Shown: positions 34,915 through 44,321, counted from the stretch's first letter. The stretch: 64,000 nucleotides of DNA from UBA7672 sp040398465 (GCA_040398465.1 JBBAUA010000004.1:55225-119224), one strand, 5' to 3'. Numbers and translations are program-made. Notes: a model not told the origin generated them from the letters alone.

Positions 34915-35699
34915 TCAGCTGTCTCTATCTTCGATCGCTTTTCGAGCATTCTCAGGCAGGGAGGCGTAGAGCTCCTCAACTTGCCTTCCCTCCGAAATCA
35001 TCTTGTCGACTATCAAGTTCAAAAGTCGAAACAAGGTCTCCGCTGTTGCGCGATCATCTCGAATATCCAGTTGACCCGGATGCACAGCATTGTTGCCAAC
35101 GACGCGGACGATATCCAGCGACTGCTGGATCTTCGTGTCATGTCCCTTCTGCACAAGCGCGCCAATATCATCATTGATGTTCCTACCCTTGGCGCCAAGA
35201 TGTATGCAGGGCTTTTGCAGGGCCAAACGCAACAACGCAGCTGCGACTCTCGTCGACTGTGACAGGATCTGACCGGCCTCTTCTCAGTCCAATCGGACAT
35301 CAGCCGGCATGTCCGCATTGGCCAATGGTGCGCCCGAGGGCGCTGGATACATCAGCCGATCATAAATCCAGACGGCGTACTCGCGACAGTTGAAGCACTC
35401 TGAAACTGAAATATTGTGTGCGTACCAATACACGTAGTTGGCGTTCTTCTCCCGACGGAGAAACCGAACCCCGTGACGGCACGGCGCATGATTGCCTCAA
35501 ACTCTGCAACTCTGTCCCGCTCTTCAGCGTCAGCGCTTTTTTTCTTGAGGGCGTCGACCTTCTCGATGGAGTTTAGAGTCCAGACCGCCGGTGTCCTTCC
35601 GTCATCAAGACGACTTGCTGTAGCGGAGAACCATTGCTGCGTAGTCAGCGCATGGCAATGCGGGCAGGTGAAGGCGGTCTCCGCGATTGACGGATGCAC
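34915..35699 (-). pseudogene. Decayed DUF4145 gene (frameshift plus premature stop)
   Basis: Three fragments in two frames add up to a DUF4145 protein. The first (from GTG 35699) has the zinc-ribbon half FTCPHCHALTTQQW. Around 35455-35470 the homology moves to the next frame: NANYVYWYAHNISVSECFNC, then WIYDRLMYPAPSGAPLANAD. An in-frame TGA (34 codons later, 35284-35286) sits where a Trp is expected (DVRLD-stop-EEAGQIL). The last fragment (LRLALQKPCIHLGAKGRNIN, VGNNAVHPGQLDIRD) ends at 34915. DUF4145 domains occur in restriction and defence contexts; this copy is surely non-functional unless it reflects sequencing error. Confidence 0.8.
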
Positions 35700-35724
35700 G
35701 ATCTTGGTCTTGGCCTGCTTCCCC

Positions 35725-38376
35725 TCAAACCCTCTTCACAAAGCTCTCGACCACCTTCTTCACGCCCGCCTTCTCGAAGTTCACCGTGAGCTTGGCGCCT
35801 TCGATGTCCGTGATGCGGCCGTAGCCGAACTTGTCGTGGAAGATGCGTTGGCCGAGGGCGAGGCCGCCGGCGGCTGATGGGTCGGACGAGGCGAGCATGT
35901 CGCCGGGAGTCTTGCCGCGCTGGAGGGGACGGCCGTCTGAATCGCCGGCGCGGAAGGAGCGGCCCTCGATGTCCGGCGGGAGCGTGGCTCCGCGTGTAGC
36001 CGCCGCTTGCGCGCGGCGCCAGCCGGGGCTGTCATAGCCGCCGCGAAAACCGCCCGCCGACGTGTTGTCGAACACGGTGGGCTCGCTGCCTTCATCGAGG
36101 TTGGAGCCGCCGCGCCGCGCACCTGATGCGCCGCCGGGCTTGTCCCACTGGCTCTTCACTTCGCTGCCATAGAAGCCGCCGCCCGGCGCGACATATCCGG
36201 TCTCGCTGATCGCATCGACATGCTTGGCCGGCAGTTCATCGACAAAGCGGCTCGGCAGCACGCTGGTCCAGCGGCCATAGATCTGGCGGTTGGCGGCAAA
36301 CGAAATATACGCCCGCTCCCGCGCGCGCGTGATGCCGACATAGGCGAGCCGCCGCTCTTCCTCGAGCCCCTTGGCGCCCTGTTCGTCCAGGCTGCGCCGG
36401 GACGGAAACACTTCCTCCTCCCAGCCCGGCAGGAAGACCATCGGCCATTCGAGTCCCTTGGCCGAGTGCAGCGTCAGGATCTGCACCTGGTCATGGCTGT
36501 TCGAGCCTTCCGCATTGTCCATCACGAGTTCGACGTGTTCGAGGAAGTCGTTGAGCGAGCCGAACTGGCCCATCGCGCGCACGAGTTCCTTCAGGTTGTC
36601 GAGCCGCGACTGCGCCTGCGGAGATTTGTCCGCCTGCAGCATGTCGGTATAGCCCGACTCCTCGAGGATGATTTCCAGCAGCCTCGGATGCTCGGTATCC
36701 GGCGCCTGCGCACGCCAGCGCTCCATGTCGAGCAGGAAGCGGCGCAGGCCGGTCTTCGCCGGGCCCTTGATGTGCTCGCCGCGTATCTCCATGTCGGCGA
36801 CGCGCGTGAGGTACGAGTTCACCTGCCGCGCCGCGACGTAGAGCTTCTGGATCGTGGTGTCGCCCACGCCGCGCTTGGGCTGGTTCACCACGCGCTCGAA
36901 GGCGAGGTCGTCGGCTTCCGAGCGGATCAGGCGCAGATAGGCAAGGGCGTCGCGGATCTCCGCCCGCTCGAAGAAGCGCGGTCCGCCGATGACGCGATAG
37001 GGCGTGCCGGTCACGATGAAGCGTTCCTCGAACGCCCGCATCTGCCACGACGCGCGCACCAGCACGGCGCATTCGTCATAGCGCCGGCCATTCTGCCGCC
37101 AGCTCGTGATGTCGTCGCAGATAAGCCGCGCTTCCTGCTCGCCATCCCAGATGCCGCGCACCTTCACGAGATCGCCCGAATCCGCGTCCGTTCGCAGCGT
37201 CTTGCCCAGCCGGCTCGAATTGTTGGCGATCACCGCGCTCGCGGCGGCGAGAATGTGCGCGGTTGAGCGGTAATTCTGCTCCAGCCGAACAACCTTCGCG
37301 CCCGGAAAATCCTTCTCGAAGCGCAGGATGTTGTCCACCTCCGCCCCGCGCCAGCCATAGATCGACTGGTCGTCATCGCCCACGCAGCAGATATTGTTGT
37401 GCCCCTGCGCCAAGAGCCGCAGCCACAGGTACTGCGCGACGTTGGTGTCCTGGTACTCGTCAACCAGGATGTAGCGGAACTTGTTGTGGTAGTCGGCAAG
37501 CACCGCCGGATGTTCGGTGAAGATGCGGATCGTATGCAACAGCAGGTCGCCGAAATCGACCGCGTTCAATGTCGCCAGCCGGTTCTGGTAACTCTGGTAA
37601 AGCTTCTGGCCTTTGCCCTCCGCAAACTGCCGCGATTCTCCCGGCGGCAGCTTCTCGGGCCCAATGGCGCGGTTCTTCCACCCATCGATCAGCGAAGCGA
37701 GATAGCGCGGCGTCCACCGCTTCTGGTCGATGCCTTCCACCTCGAGGACCTGCTTGATCAGCCGCAGCTGGTCATCCGTATCCAACACGGTGAAGCCGGA
37801 CTTCAGCTTCACCAGCTCCGCATGCCGCCGCAGGATCTGCGCCGAGACGGAGTGGAACGTCCCGAACCACCGCAGCCCCTCGCCCTCGTCCCCGATCAGC
37901 TTCAGCGTCCGCTCGCGCATCTCGCGCGCGGCCTTGTTCGTGAAGGTGACGACGAGCATCTGGCTCGGCCACGCTTTGCGTTGCGCCAGGATATGCGCCA
38001 CCCGCGTCGTCAACACCCGCGTCTTGCCGGTGCCCGCGCCGGCCAGCACCAGCAGCGGCCCCTCGGTCGCCATCACCGCATCGCGCTGCTCAGGGTTCAG
38101 GCCCTTGAGGTAATCGGCATTCGGGTTCGCCGCCCGATGCGGCCGCGCCGCCGCCGCCCGCTGCGAGATCGACCGCGTGTCCTCCACATCCGGCGCCGCC
38201 TCGAACCGCTCCTCAGGCAGGGGAATGTCGTCATCCTCGGGCAGCCGGAAGAACCCGGCCGCGCCATCCGGCAACGGCGTGTCATCGTCCGACCCCGGCT
38301 CCCTGTCATGGGGCTCGCGGGCGGCCGGCTCGTCGTCCGGGAAGGGAATGTCAGTTGGATCGCGTGAATCGCTCAT
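35725..38376 (-). CDS. uvrD: UvrD/PcrA-type SF1 DNA helicase
   Basis: An 883-residue SF1A helicase for nucleotide excision and mismatch repair. After about 90 acidic disordered residues come LNPEQRDAVMATEGPLLVLAGAGTGKT (Q motif and Walker A), TFTNKAAREMRER, DEYQDTN (Walker B), GDDDQSIYGWRGA, QNYRSTAHIL, TLHSAKGLEW and YVGITRARE. The C-terminus (GQRIFHDKFGYGRITDIEGAKL) is the Tudor-like RNA polymerase-binding domain. The N-terminal acidic extension with repeated DDxPLP-type pieces is characteristic of alphaproteobacterial UvrD. Confidence 0.96.
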   Translation of the reverse strand: MSDSRDPTDIPFPDDEPAAREPHDREPGSDDDTPLPDGAAGFFRLPEDDDIPLPEERFEAAPDVEDTRSISQRAAAARPHRAANPNADYLKGLNPEQRDAVMATEGPLLVLAGAGTGKTRVLTTRVAHILAQRKAWPSQMLVVTFTNKAAREMRERTLKLIGDEGEGLRWFGTFHSVSAQILRRHAELVKLKSGFTVLDTDDQLRLIKQVLEVEGIDQKRWTPRYLASLIDGWKNRAIGPEKLPPGESRQFAEGKGQKLYQSYQNRLATLNAVDFGDLLLHTIRIFTEHPAVLADYHNKFRYILVDEYQDTNVAQYLWLRLLAQGHNNICCVGDDDQSIYGWRGAEVDNILRFEKDFPGAKVVRLEQNYRSTAHILAAASAVIANNSSRLGKTLRTDADSGDLVKVRGIWDGEQEARLICDDITSWRQNGRRYDECAVLVRASWQMRAFEERFIVTGTPYRVIGGPRFFERAEIRDALAYLRLIRSEADDLAFERVVNQPKRGVGDTTIQKLYVAARQVNSYLTRVADMEIRGEHIKGPAKTGLRRFLLDMERWRAQAPDTEHPRLLEIILEESGYTDMLQADKSPQAQSRLDNLKELVRAMGQFGSLNDFLEHVELVMDNAEGSNSHDQVQILTLHSAKGLEWPMVFLPGWEEEVFPSRRSLDEQGAKGLEEERRLAYVGITRARERAYISFAANRQIYGRWTSVLPSRFVDELPAKHVDAISETGYVAPGGGFYGSEVKSQWDKPGGASGARRGGSNLDEGSEPTVFDNTSAGGFRGGYDSPGWRRAQAAATRGATLPPDIEGRSFRAGDSDGRPLQRGKTPGDMLASSDPSAAGGLALGQRIFHDKFGYGRITDIEGAKLTVNFEKAGVKKVVESFVKRV

Positions 38377-38449
38377 TCCGCGCTGATCTGGCTGGGGTTT
38401 TCCCTTTAAGCAAGGCCAGCGCTGTAGCGCGTTGATTTACGGTTTGTTC

Positions 38450-39223
38450 TCACCCGCCCAGCGACCGCCAGGCGACATAGATGGCGACCAGAATAATCAT
38501 TCCCGCGAACAGGCTGCGCGCCAACCTGGCATGACCGGCCAGCCGCTTGGCCGCGAACAGGCCCGCCACACCGCCCACCGCGCCGCCCAGCAGTAGCCAG
38601 CCGGCGAGGGTCCAGTCGACCTGTCCCGTGAGCGCGTAGTTGAAGGACGTAGCGGCGCCGAAGAGGGCGACCGACAGAAGTGACGAGGCCGTCGCGTTCG
38701 CCATCGTCATGCCAGTGGCGAGCATCAGGCCCGGCACGATGAGAAAGCCGCCGCCGATGCCGAAGAAGCCTGCAGCCAGCCCTGTGAGCAGGCCGAGCGG
38801 GGCGAGGCGGGCGACCAGCTTCATGCTGATATGGACGTCCGGATCGCCCTCGCTCTTCGGCTTGCGGAACATGGACAGGCCGATCGCCGCCATCGCGAAG
38901 GCGAAGGCGAGCAGCAGTTGCTGTCCGCTGATCAGCTTGGCGAGACTCGATCCGGCAAAGGAGCCCGCGAGGCCTGCGATCGCAAACACCGTGGCGCAGG
39001 GCCATTTGATCCGCCCGCCGCGCCAGTGCCCGAGAAGGTTGAGGGCCGCGTTGGCGGCCACCGCCGCGCTCGCCGTGCCGACCGCGACATGCGCGTCCGT
39101 CACGCCGCCAAGGTAGAGCAGCACGGGCGCCGCGAGCACCGATCCGCCGCCGCCGAACACGGCGAGGAGAAAGCCGACAACGGCGCCTCCAAGAACGACG
39201 GCGATGGCGGGATCGAATGGCAT
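38450..39223 (-). CDS. TauE/SafE-family sulfite/anion exporter
   Basis: A 257-residue membrane protein with about eight helices and two inverted-repeat glycine signatures, FLLAVFGGGGSVLAAPVLLY and GLAAGFFGIGGGFLIVPGLM. It probably exports sulfite or another sulfur oxyanion produced by persulfide oxidation. It is the last gene of the bigR-rhodanese-TauE operon, 9 bases after the rhodanese gene. In other alphaproteobacteria the same three genes are linked to the persulfide dioxygenase, here transcribed divergently. Confidence 0.9.
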   Translation of the reverse strand: MPFDPAIAVVLGGAVVGFLLAVFGGGGSVLAAPVLLYLGGVTDAHVAVGTASAAVAANAALNLLGHWRGGRIKWPCATVFAIAGLAGSFAGSSLAKLISGQQLLLAFAFAMAAIGLSMFRKPKSEGDPDVHISMKLVARLAPLGLLTGLAAGFFGIGGGFLIVPGLMLATGMTMANATASSLLSVALFGAATSFNYALTGQVDWTLAGWLLLGGAVGGVAGLFAAKRLAGHARLARSLFAGMIILVAIYVAWRSLGG

Positions 39224-39232
39224 CGCGCTGGC

Positions 39233-39775
39233 CTATGCTGTCCTGCGGTTCCACGGCATCGCCGATAGCAGTTTCGCCATGCCGCACCAGCCGGTCGATC
39301 CGGCAAAGACGAGGCCTGCGCCGATGAAGGCCGACAGCCATACGAAGGCAGGGCTCACGGTCATCGCCAGCACGGCCCCGGTCAGCACGATGCCGCCCGC
39401 GGTAATCTGCACCTGCCGCATGATGTCGATCGGCGCCTTGCGATCAGCGTTGGTGGCCAGGCCCGCCTTCTTCCAGCCATCGAGCCCGCCTTCCAGCACG
39501 AAGGCCGGCTCGCCGACATGAGCGGCCAGGCGCGCGCAGCTGGAATTGGTGCGCATCCCTGTCCGGCAGGTGAACGCCACGGGTGTGACGCCGCGCAGGG
39601 CGACATGCCCGGCTTCAAGCCGCGACAAGGGCAGGGAGACTGCGCCGTTGATGTGTTCGCGCGCGAACTCGTCGGGTTCGCGGATATCGATCAGCGTCAG
39701 CTCGCCGGCTTTCAGACGGCGCGCGAGCGCTTGGGCGTCAATGGGGGTAAGGAGTGTCATGGTGGGGGTACTCAC
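39233..39775 (-). CDS. Rhodanese with C-terminal membrane anchor (YgaP-like)
   Basis: A 180-residue sulfurtransferase. The rhodanese domain (ELTLIDIREPDEFAREHINGA) carries the active-site Cys70 in FTCRTGMR. Two helices at the C-terminus (AGGIVLTGAVLAMTVSP; VWLSAFIGAGLVFAGS) form the YgaP-type anchor. It moves sulfane sulfur from persulfides. The start is a GTG at 39775 overlapping the ArsR stop (TAGTG); an ATG at 39760 is the alternative, but it lacks a ribosome site. It is co-expressed with the BigR-like repressor. Confidence 0.92.
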   Translation of the reverse strand: MSTPTMTLLTPIDAQALARRLKAGELTLIDIREPDEFAREHINGAVSLPLSRLEAGHVALRGVTPVAFTCRTGMRTNSSCARLAAHVGEPAFVLEGGLDGWKKAGLATNADRKAPIDIMRQVQITAGGIVLTGAVLAMTVSPAFVWLSAFIGAGLVFAGSTGWCGMAKLLSAMPWNRRTA

Positions 39776-40116
39776 TATCTCTTCTTGCGTAGGGGCGTGG
39801 GTTTCTCGGGACAGAAGATCGCAGCCAGCGTCTCGATGACTTTCACCGCAGCTGGATCGGCGATCCGGTAGTAGATCGTCTGCGCCTCGCGGCGTGTTTC
39901 CACGACACCGGCCTCGCGCAGGACGGCGAGATGTTGTGACAGCGCCGACTGCGAGAGGCCGACCGGTTCCTGCAGGGCGCCGGCAGGCAGTTCGCCGCCG
40001 CCGAGCTGGCAGAGGATCATCAGCCGCTTCTCGTTGCCGAGCGTCCGCAACAGTCCGGCCGCCTTGCCGGCGCTGGCTTCGAAGTCCGCGAGGGAGAATG
40101 TCTTCAGGTCCATCAT
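39775..40116 (-). CDS. bigR: BigR/SqrR-type ArsR-family persulfide-sensing repressor
   Basis: A 113-residue winged-helix repressor. The HTH (GLSQSALSQHLAVLREAGVVETRREAQTIYY) is standard for the family. Two cysteines, Cys36 (LMILCQL) and Cys102 (AAIFCPEK), are in the places where BigR and SqrR form an inducing disulfide or tetrasulfide bridge; the ArsR metal-site ELCVCDL motif is absent. It lies divergent from the persulfide dioxygenase across an 80-base AT-rich region with inverted repeats. Confidence 0.92.
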   Translation of the reverse strand: MMDLKTFSLADFEASAGKAAGLLRTLGNEKRLMILCQLGGGELPAGALQEPVGLSQSALSQHLAVLREAGVVETRREAQTIYYRIADPAAVKVIETLAAIFCPEKPTPLRKKR

Positions 40117-40135
40117 GGCGTCTATATAACAGCTC

Positions 40136-40157
40136 TTGCTAATTTAGCAATAGCTAA
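40136..40157. promoter_or_regulatory. Candidate BigR box in the divergent promoter
   Basis: Two overlapping inverted repeats: TTGCTAA-T-TTAGCAA (40136-40150, perfect 7-base arms) and TTAGC-AATA-GCTAA (40144-40157). They are AT-rich in GC-rich surroundings and lie between the regulator start (40116) and the dioxygenase start (40196). BigR is known to bind AT-rich palindromes in the shared promoter of these genes, so this is the likely operator for both transcripts. Confidence 0.75.
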
Positions 40158-40195
40158 TATATGAATGTCGCCGGACAGATGGCCTGGAGCTGAAA

Positions 40196-41053
40196 ATGAC
40201 TGGAATTGAAGCCTTCTTCGACCCCGCGACCTCGACCGCGTCTTTCCTGATCTCCGATCCCGAGGCCCGCGAAGGGGCGATCATCGACGCGGTGTTGGAT
40301 TTCGACCCGGCCACCGGCAAGCTGTCCACCGCATCAGCGGACAGGATGCTCGCGCGAGCTGAATCCCTGGGCCTCCGGATCGTCTGGGCGCTGGAGACGC
40401 ACGCCCACGCCGACCATCTCTCTGCCGGCCACCACATCCGCCAGAAGACAGGCGCGAAGATCGGCATTGGCGCGCGCATCACCGAAGTGCAGGCGCAATT
40501 CCGCTCCATGTTCGGCGCACCTGAGCCTGAGACCGGGGGGGCCGTCTTCGATCACCTGTTCAACGATGGCGAGGTGTTCCACATCGGCAAAATCGAGGCG
40601 CGCGTGATGCACACGCCGGGGCACACGCCCGCATGCGTCACCTATGTCGTCGGCGATGCGGCCTTCGTCGGCGACACGCTCTTCATGCCCGACTACGGCA
40701 CCGCTCGGGCAGACTTTCCGGGCGGCGATGCGGCAACGCTCTATCGCTCGATCCAGCGCATTCTCGCCCTGCCGCCGGAGACGCGCATCTTCGTCGGCCA
40801 CGACTATCTCCCTGCCGGCCGCGACAAGCCGGTGTGGCAGACGACGGTGGCCGAGCAGCGCGCGTCGAACATCCACATCGGCGATGGCGTGACGGAAGAA
40901 GACTTCGTCCGGATGCGCACCGCGCGGGACAAGACGCTGGCCGCTCCGCGCCTCATCCTGCCGTCGCTGCAAGTCAACATTCGCGGCGGCGCGCTGCCGG
41001 AGCCCGAGAGCGACGGACGCGTCTATCTCCGAACGCCTGTCGTCGCCGTCTGA
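40196..41053 (+). CDS. blh: Metallo-beta-lactamase-fold persulfide dioxygenase (Blh type)
   Basis: A 285-residue MBL-fold enzyme related to ETHE1, oxidising glutathione persulfide to sulfite with one iron. The metal site is HAHADHLSAG, with HTPGHTPACV, GDTLFMPDYG and VGHDY supplying the further ligands. The C-terminal extension (NIRGGALPEPESDGRVYL) is typical of Blh. It is divergent from bigR, so the persulfide signal drives both the repressor-rhodanese-TauE operon and this enzyme. I call it Blh by sequence and context. Confidence 0.93.
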   Translation: MTGIEAFFDPATSTASFLISDPEAREGAIIDAVLDFDPATGKLSTASADRMLARAESLGLRIVWALETHAHADHLSAGHHIRQKTGAKIGIGARITEVQAQFRSMFGAPEPETGGAVFDHLFNDGEVFHIGKIEARVMHTPGHTPACVTYVVGDAAFVGDTLFMPDYGTARADFPGGDAATLYRSIQRILALPPETRIFVGHDYLPAGRDKPVWQTTVAEQRASNIHIGDGVTEEDFVRMRTARDKTLAAPRLILPSLQVNIRGGALPEPESDGRVYLRTPVVAV

Positions 41054-41218
41054 GGTTTGCGCCGCCTTCCGCAACGGGCGCCGATCTCTGATCGAACTGC
41101 AGGCGCCGCGTGATTGCAAACCGGGCGCCGATGCGTTTTCCACTGCCGGTTCGCATGAGCAACGCTGCTGAAAGCGCGCTGCCGGATAGTGTCGCCTCGT
41201 GATCAAGGGGCGACAACG

Positions 41219-41551
41219 ATGGGACTTTTTTCCTTCCTGTTCGGCGGCAAGAAAGACAAGGCAAAGGCTGCGGCCAAGGCGGTTTCGCCGACGCCCGGCG
41301 TTGTCGACAAAAGCGCTCCGGCCGGGCCGGCCGCCGTCGCCTACGCGCCGGCTTCTGCGACTGGCGGCGTGGCCCAAGCAAAACTGCGGCTCAAACTGGT
41401 GGCCTCACTGCGCAGCGGCGATCACCCCGCTGCCTATCAGGCGGCCAAGAGCCTCGCTGACATCCAGACGCGCGCCGGACGCACGACGGTCGCGCGCACC
41501 TGGCAGCAGCAGGCCGAGCGCATCAAAACCGAAGGCGGACTGACAGCATGA
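41219..41551 (+). CDS. Hypothetical protein with Lys/Ala-rich N-terminus
   Basis: A 110-residue protein: MGLFSFLFGGKKDKAKAAAK, a Pro/Ala linker, then a helical C-terminal half (GVAQAKLRLKLVASLRSGDH, TRAGRTTVARTWQQQAERI). The N-terminus may bind the membrane via its amphipathic MGLFSFLFG. AGGGG lies about 8 bases before the ATG. No family recognised. Confidence 0.6.
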   Translation: MGLFSFLFGGKKDKAKAAAKAVSPTPGVVDKSAPAGPAAVAYAPASATGGVAQAKLRLKLVASLRSGDHPAAYQAAKSLADIQTRAGRTTVARTWQQQAERIKTEGGLTA

Positions 41552-41669
41552 TGGTGAGCAGCAGCCGCGACGCACGACTGCCAATCTGCACATGCAGCGG
41601 TTGAGCCCCGTTGACGGTTAGCCTGTCACGCGCACGCTGGCTGTGCATTGCAGAGGAGTCGACGCGGTC

Positions 41670-41975
41670 GTGGATGATGCAAAGTGTGGAAGGCTGGTAG
41701 CTGAACGCGAGCATGGCGAGTTCGAGCAGCGCCTCAAGGGCGCAACGCTCCTGACCGCCGAAGTGCTTTACTACATGCCGAAACATCCGACGCTGCTGCA
41801 GACATTCATGTGGCAGACACTCGACGAAGCGCCGAAGTTTCCACGGCTCGAGAAATTCCTCGACTTCTGGCGGCGCGAGATCGACGCGGTGATCCACTCT
41901 GTCCGCGTCGCGTCAGGCGAGCCGCTGTCGCCCGCCGCCTGGCGCAAGGTCGACGGCATCATTCAGCGGCACTGA
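41670..41975 (+). CDS. usg: Usg-family protein
   Basis: About 101 residues of the Usg family, known from the trp region of Caulobacter and common in alphaproteobacteria, function unknown. The core LTAEVLYYMPKHPTLLQTFMW and LEKFLDFWRREIDAVIHSV is diagnostic. The start is inferred as the GTG at 41670, because AGAGGAG lies 11 bases upstream; a GTG at 41643 would add nine residues of non-family sequence. The 3' end is 10 bases from the convergent tex stop. Confidence 0.85.
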   Translation: MDDAKCGRLVAEREHGEFEQRLKGATLLTAEVLYYMPKHPTLLQTFMWQTLDEAPKFPRLEKFLDFWRREIDAVIHSVRVASGEPLSPAAWRKVDGIIQRH

Positions 41976-41984
41976 ACGCCTCAC

Positions 41985-44321
41985 CTAGTTCAGCTTGAGA
42001 TTCTTCAGCGCGGCGAACGGATTGGAATCGTCGGACGGCTTTGGCGGTCCGGCAGAGTAGTTCTGCGGCGCGGGCCTGCCGCCCTTTTCCTTGCCCTGCG
42101 ATGGCGCTGGCTTGGCGTGTGCGCCCTGCGTGCCCGCAACCTCGCGCTTCATCGACAGTGCAATGCGCTTGCGGTCCGCGTCGATCTCCTTGACGCGCAC
42201 ATTGACGACATCGCCGGCCTTGATGACGGCGTGCGGGTCTTTCACGAAGGTGTCGGCAAGTTCCGAAATGTGGACGAGGCCGTCCTGGTGCACGCCGATG
42301 TCCACGAACGCGCCGAACGCGGTGACGTTGGTGACCGTGCCTTCCAGCTTCATGCCGACCTTGAGGTCGGAAATCTTCTCGACCCCGTCGGCGAAGGTCG
42401 CCGTCTTGAATTCCGGACGCGGGTCGCGACCCGGCTTGATCAACTCGGCGAGAATGTCGGTGACGGTCGGCACGCCGAATTGTTCGTTGGCGAAGGCTTC
42501 GGGCTGTAGCATCGAGAGGAAAGCCTTGTCGCCGATCAACGCCTTGAGCGGCCGGCCGGATTTCTCGGCGATACGCTCGGCCACTGGGTAGGCCTCGGGG
42601 TGAACGGCCGACGCATCGAGCGGGTTCTTGCCGTCCATGATGCGCAGGAATCCTGCCGCCTGTTCGAACGCCTTCGGCCCCATGCGCGAGACTTTCTTGA
42701 GCTGCGTCCGCGCCTCGAAGCGACCATGCTCATCGCGATAGGTTACAATGTTCGCAGCGACCGCAGAGTTGAGACCCGAGACGCGCGCGAGCAGCGCGGC
42801 CGACGCCGTGTTCACATCGACGCCGACAGCGTTCACGCAATCCTCGACCACGCCATCAAGCGAACGGGCGAGGGCGTTCTGATCAACGTCGTGCTGATAC
42901 TGACCGACGCCAATGGCCTTGGGTTCGATCTTGACCAGCTCGGCCAGCGGATCCTGCAGGCGGCGTGCAATTGAAACTGCGCCGCGCAAGCTCACATCGA
43001 GATCCGGGAACTCCTTGGCCGCCAGTTCGGAGGCCGAGTAAACCGAGGCGCCCGCCTCGGAGACCGTGACACGCGTGAGCTTCAGCTCGGGCATCTTGGA
43101 TGACAGCTCAGCGACCAACTTGTCCGTCTCGCGGCTGGCCGTGCCGTTGCCGACCGAGACCAGTTCAACTCCATGGCGCTTGGCCAGCTGCGCGAGCGTA
43201 ACGAGTGAGCCGTTCCAGTCCTTCTTCGGCTCATGCGGATAGATGGTGGCGGTCTCGAGCAGCTTGCCCGTCGCGTCCACGACAGCGATCTTGCAGCCTG
43301 TGCGGATGCCGGGGTCCACGCCCATCACCACTTTCGGTCCCGCTGGCGCCGCGAGCAGCAGCGCCTTCATGTTGTGAGAGAACACACGGATGGCGTCTGC
43401 GTCCGAACGCTCCTTGAGGCGCTCGACAAGATCGTTGTGCGAGGAGGGTGCAAGACGCTGCTTCCAAGCCTGGCGTGCAGTCTCCGCTAGCCATTTGTCA
43501 GACGGGCGTCCGCGTTCCTGGATGTTGAAGGCCGACATGATGGTTGTGACCGCCGGATGGCGCGCCTTCTCGTCGTGCGGGAGGTCGAGATCGACCTTGA
43601 GCACGCCTTCCTTCTCGCCGCGCAGCAGGGCGAGCGCGCGGTGGGACGGCATGTTGGCGATGTTCTCGTTGAATTCGAAATAGTCGGAGAACTTGGCGCC
43701 CTCCGCCTCCTTGCCCTTCACCACGCCGGTGGAGAGCTTGCCGCCGCTCCATACCTTCTCGCGTAGCTGTCCGACGAGCGTTGGCGATTCCGCGATGCGT
43801 TCGATCAGGATGCTGCGGGCGCCTTCAAGCGCCGCCTCGGCATTCTCGACGCCCTTGTCGGACGAGATGTAGGCAAGCGCTTCGGCCACCGGATCGAGCG
43901 AAGGATTGGCCAGCAGGCGATCGGCCAACGGCTCAAGTCCCGCTTCGCGCGCAACGCTCGCCTTGGTGCGGCGCTTGGGGCGGTAGGGCGCGTAGAGATC
44001 TTCCAGCTCGACTTTCGTCGTAGCGGCCCGGATCTGCTTCTCGAGCTCCGGCGTCAGCTTGCCCTGTTCCCCGATCGACCGCAGCACGACTTCGCGCCGG
44101 TCGTTCAGGATGGTGAGATATTCAAGGCGCTCGGCCAGTGTGCGCAGCTGTGTGTCGTCCAGCCCGCCCGTGCGCTCTTTCCGGTAGCGCGCGATGAAGG
44201 GCACCGATGCGCCTTCGTCGAGCAACTGGACGGCAGCGGCCACCTGTCCCTCGCCGACATTCAGCTCCCTTGCGATGATGCGGGCAATCTCGGCGACGAC
44301 GCGGGGATCTTTGCCGGACAT
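41985..44321 (-). CDS. tex: Tex-family S1 RNA-binding transcription accessory protein
   Basis: A 778-residue Tex protein. An N-terminal helix-rich region contains ASVPFIARYRKERTGGLDD, the central YqgF-like RNase H domain GVDPGIRTGCKIAVVDATGK, tandem helix-hairpin-helix motifs (VGVDVNTASAALLARVSGL; VSRMGPKAFEQAAGFLRI), and a C-terminal S1 domain (GTVTNVTAFGAFVDIGVHQD). It binds RNA polymerase and nucleic acid and is linked to stress tolerance. The final ~50 residues are a disordered Lys/Pro tail. Confidence 0.97.
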   Translation of the reverse strand: MSGKDPRVVAEIARIIARELNVGEGQVAAAVQLLDEGASVPFIARYRKERTGGLDDTQLRTLAERLEYLTILNDRREVVLRSIGEQGKLTPELEKQIRAATTKVELEDLYAPYRPKRRTKASVAREAGLEPLADRLLANPSLDPVAEALAYISSDKGVENAEAALEGARSILIERIAESPTLVGQLREKVWSGGKLSTGVVKGKEAEGAKFSDYFEFNENIANMPSHRALALLRGEKEGVLKVDLDLPHDEKARHPAVTTIMSAFNIQERGRPSDKWLAETARQAWKQRLAPSSHNDLVERLKERSDADAIRVFSHNMKALLLAAPAGPKVVMGVDPGIRTGCKIAVVDATGKLLETATIYPHEPKKDWNGSLVTLAQLAKRHGVELVSVGNGTASRETDKLVAELSSKMPELKLTRVTVSEAGASVYSASELAAKEFPDLDVSLRGAVSIARRLQDPLAELVKIEPKAIGVGQYQHDVDQNALARSLDGVVEDCVNAVGVDVNTASAALLARVSGLNSAVAANIVTYRDEHGRFEARTQLKKVSRMGPKAFEQAAGFLRIMDGKNPLDASAVHPEAYPVAERIAEKSGRPLKALIGDKAFLSMLQPEAFANEQFGVPTVTDILAELIKPGRDPRPEFKTATFADGVEKISDLKVGMKLEGTVTNVTAFGAFVDIGVHQDGLVHISELADTFVKDPHAVIKAGDVVNVRVKEIDADRKRIALSMKREVAGTQGAHAKPAPSQGKEKGGRPAPQNYSAGPPKPSDDSNPFAALKNLKLN

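Noticed and set aside
34560..34979. Alternative 139-codon frame over the toxin gene that contains the ATG at 34877
   Set aside because: It does not match the toxin family after the first few residues and looks like the wrong frame of the same DNA; it is reported only as evidence for the toxin start problem.
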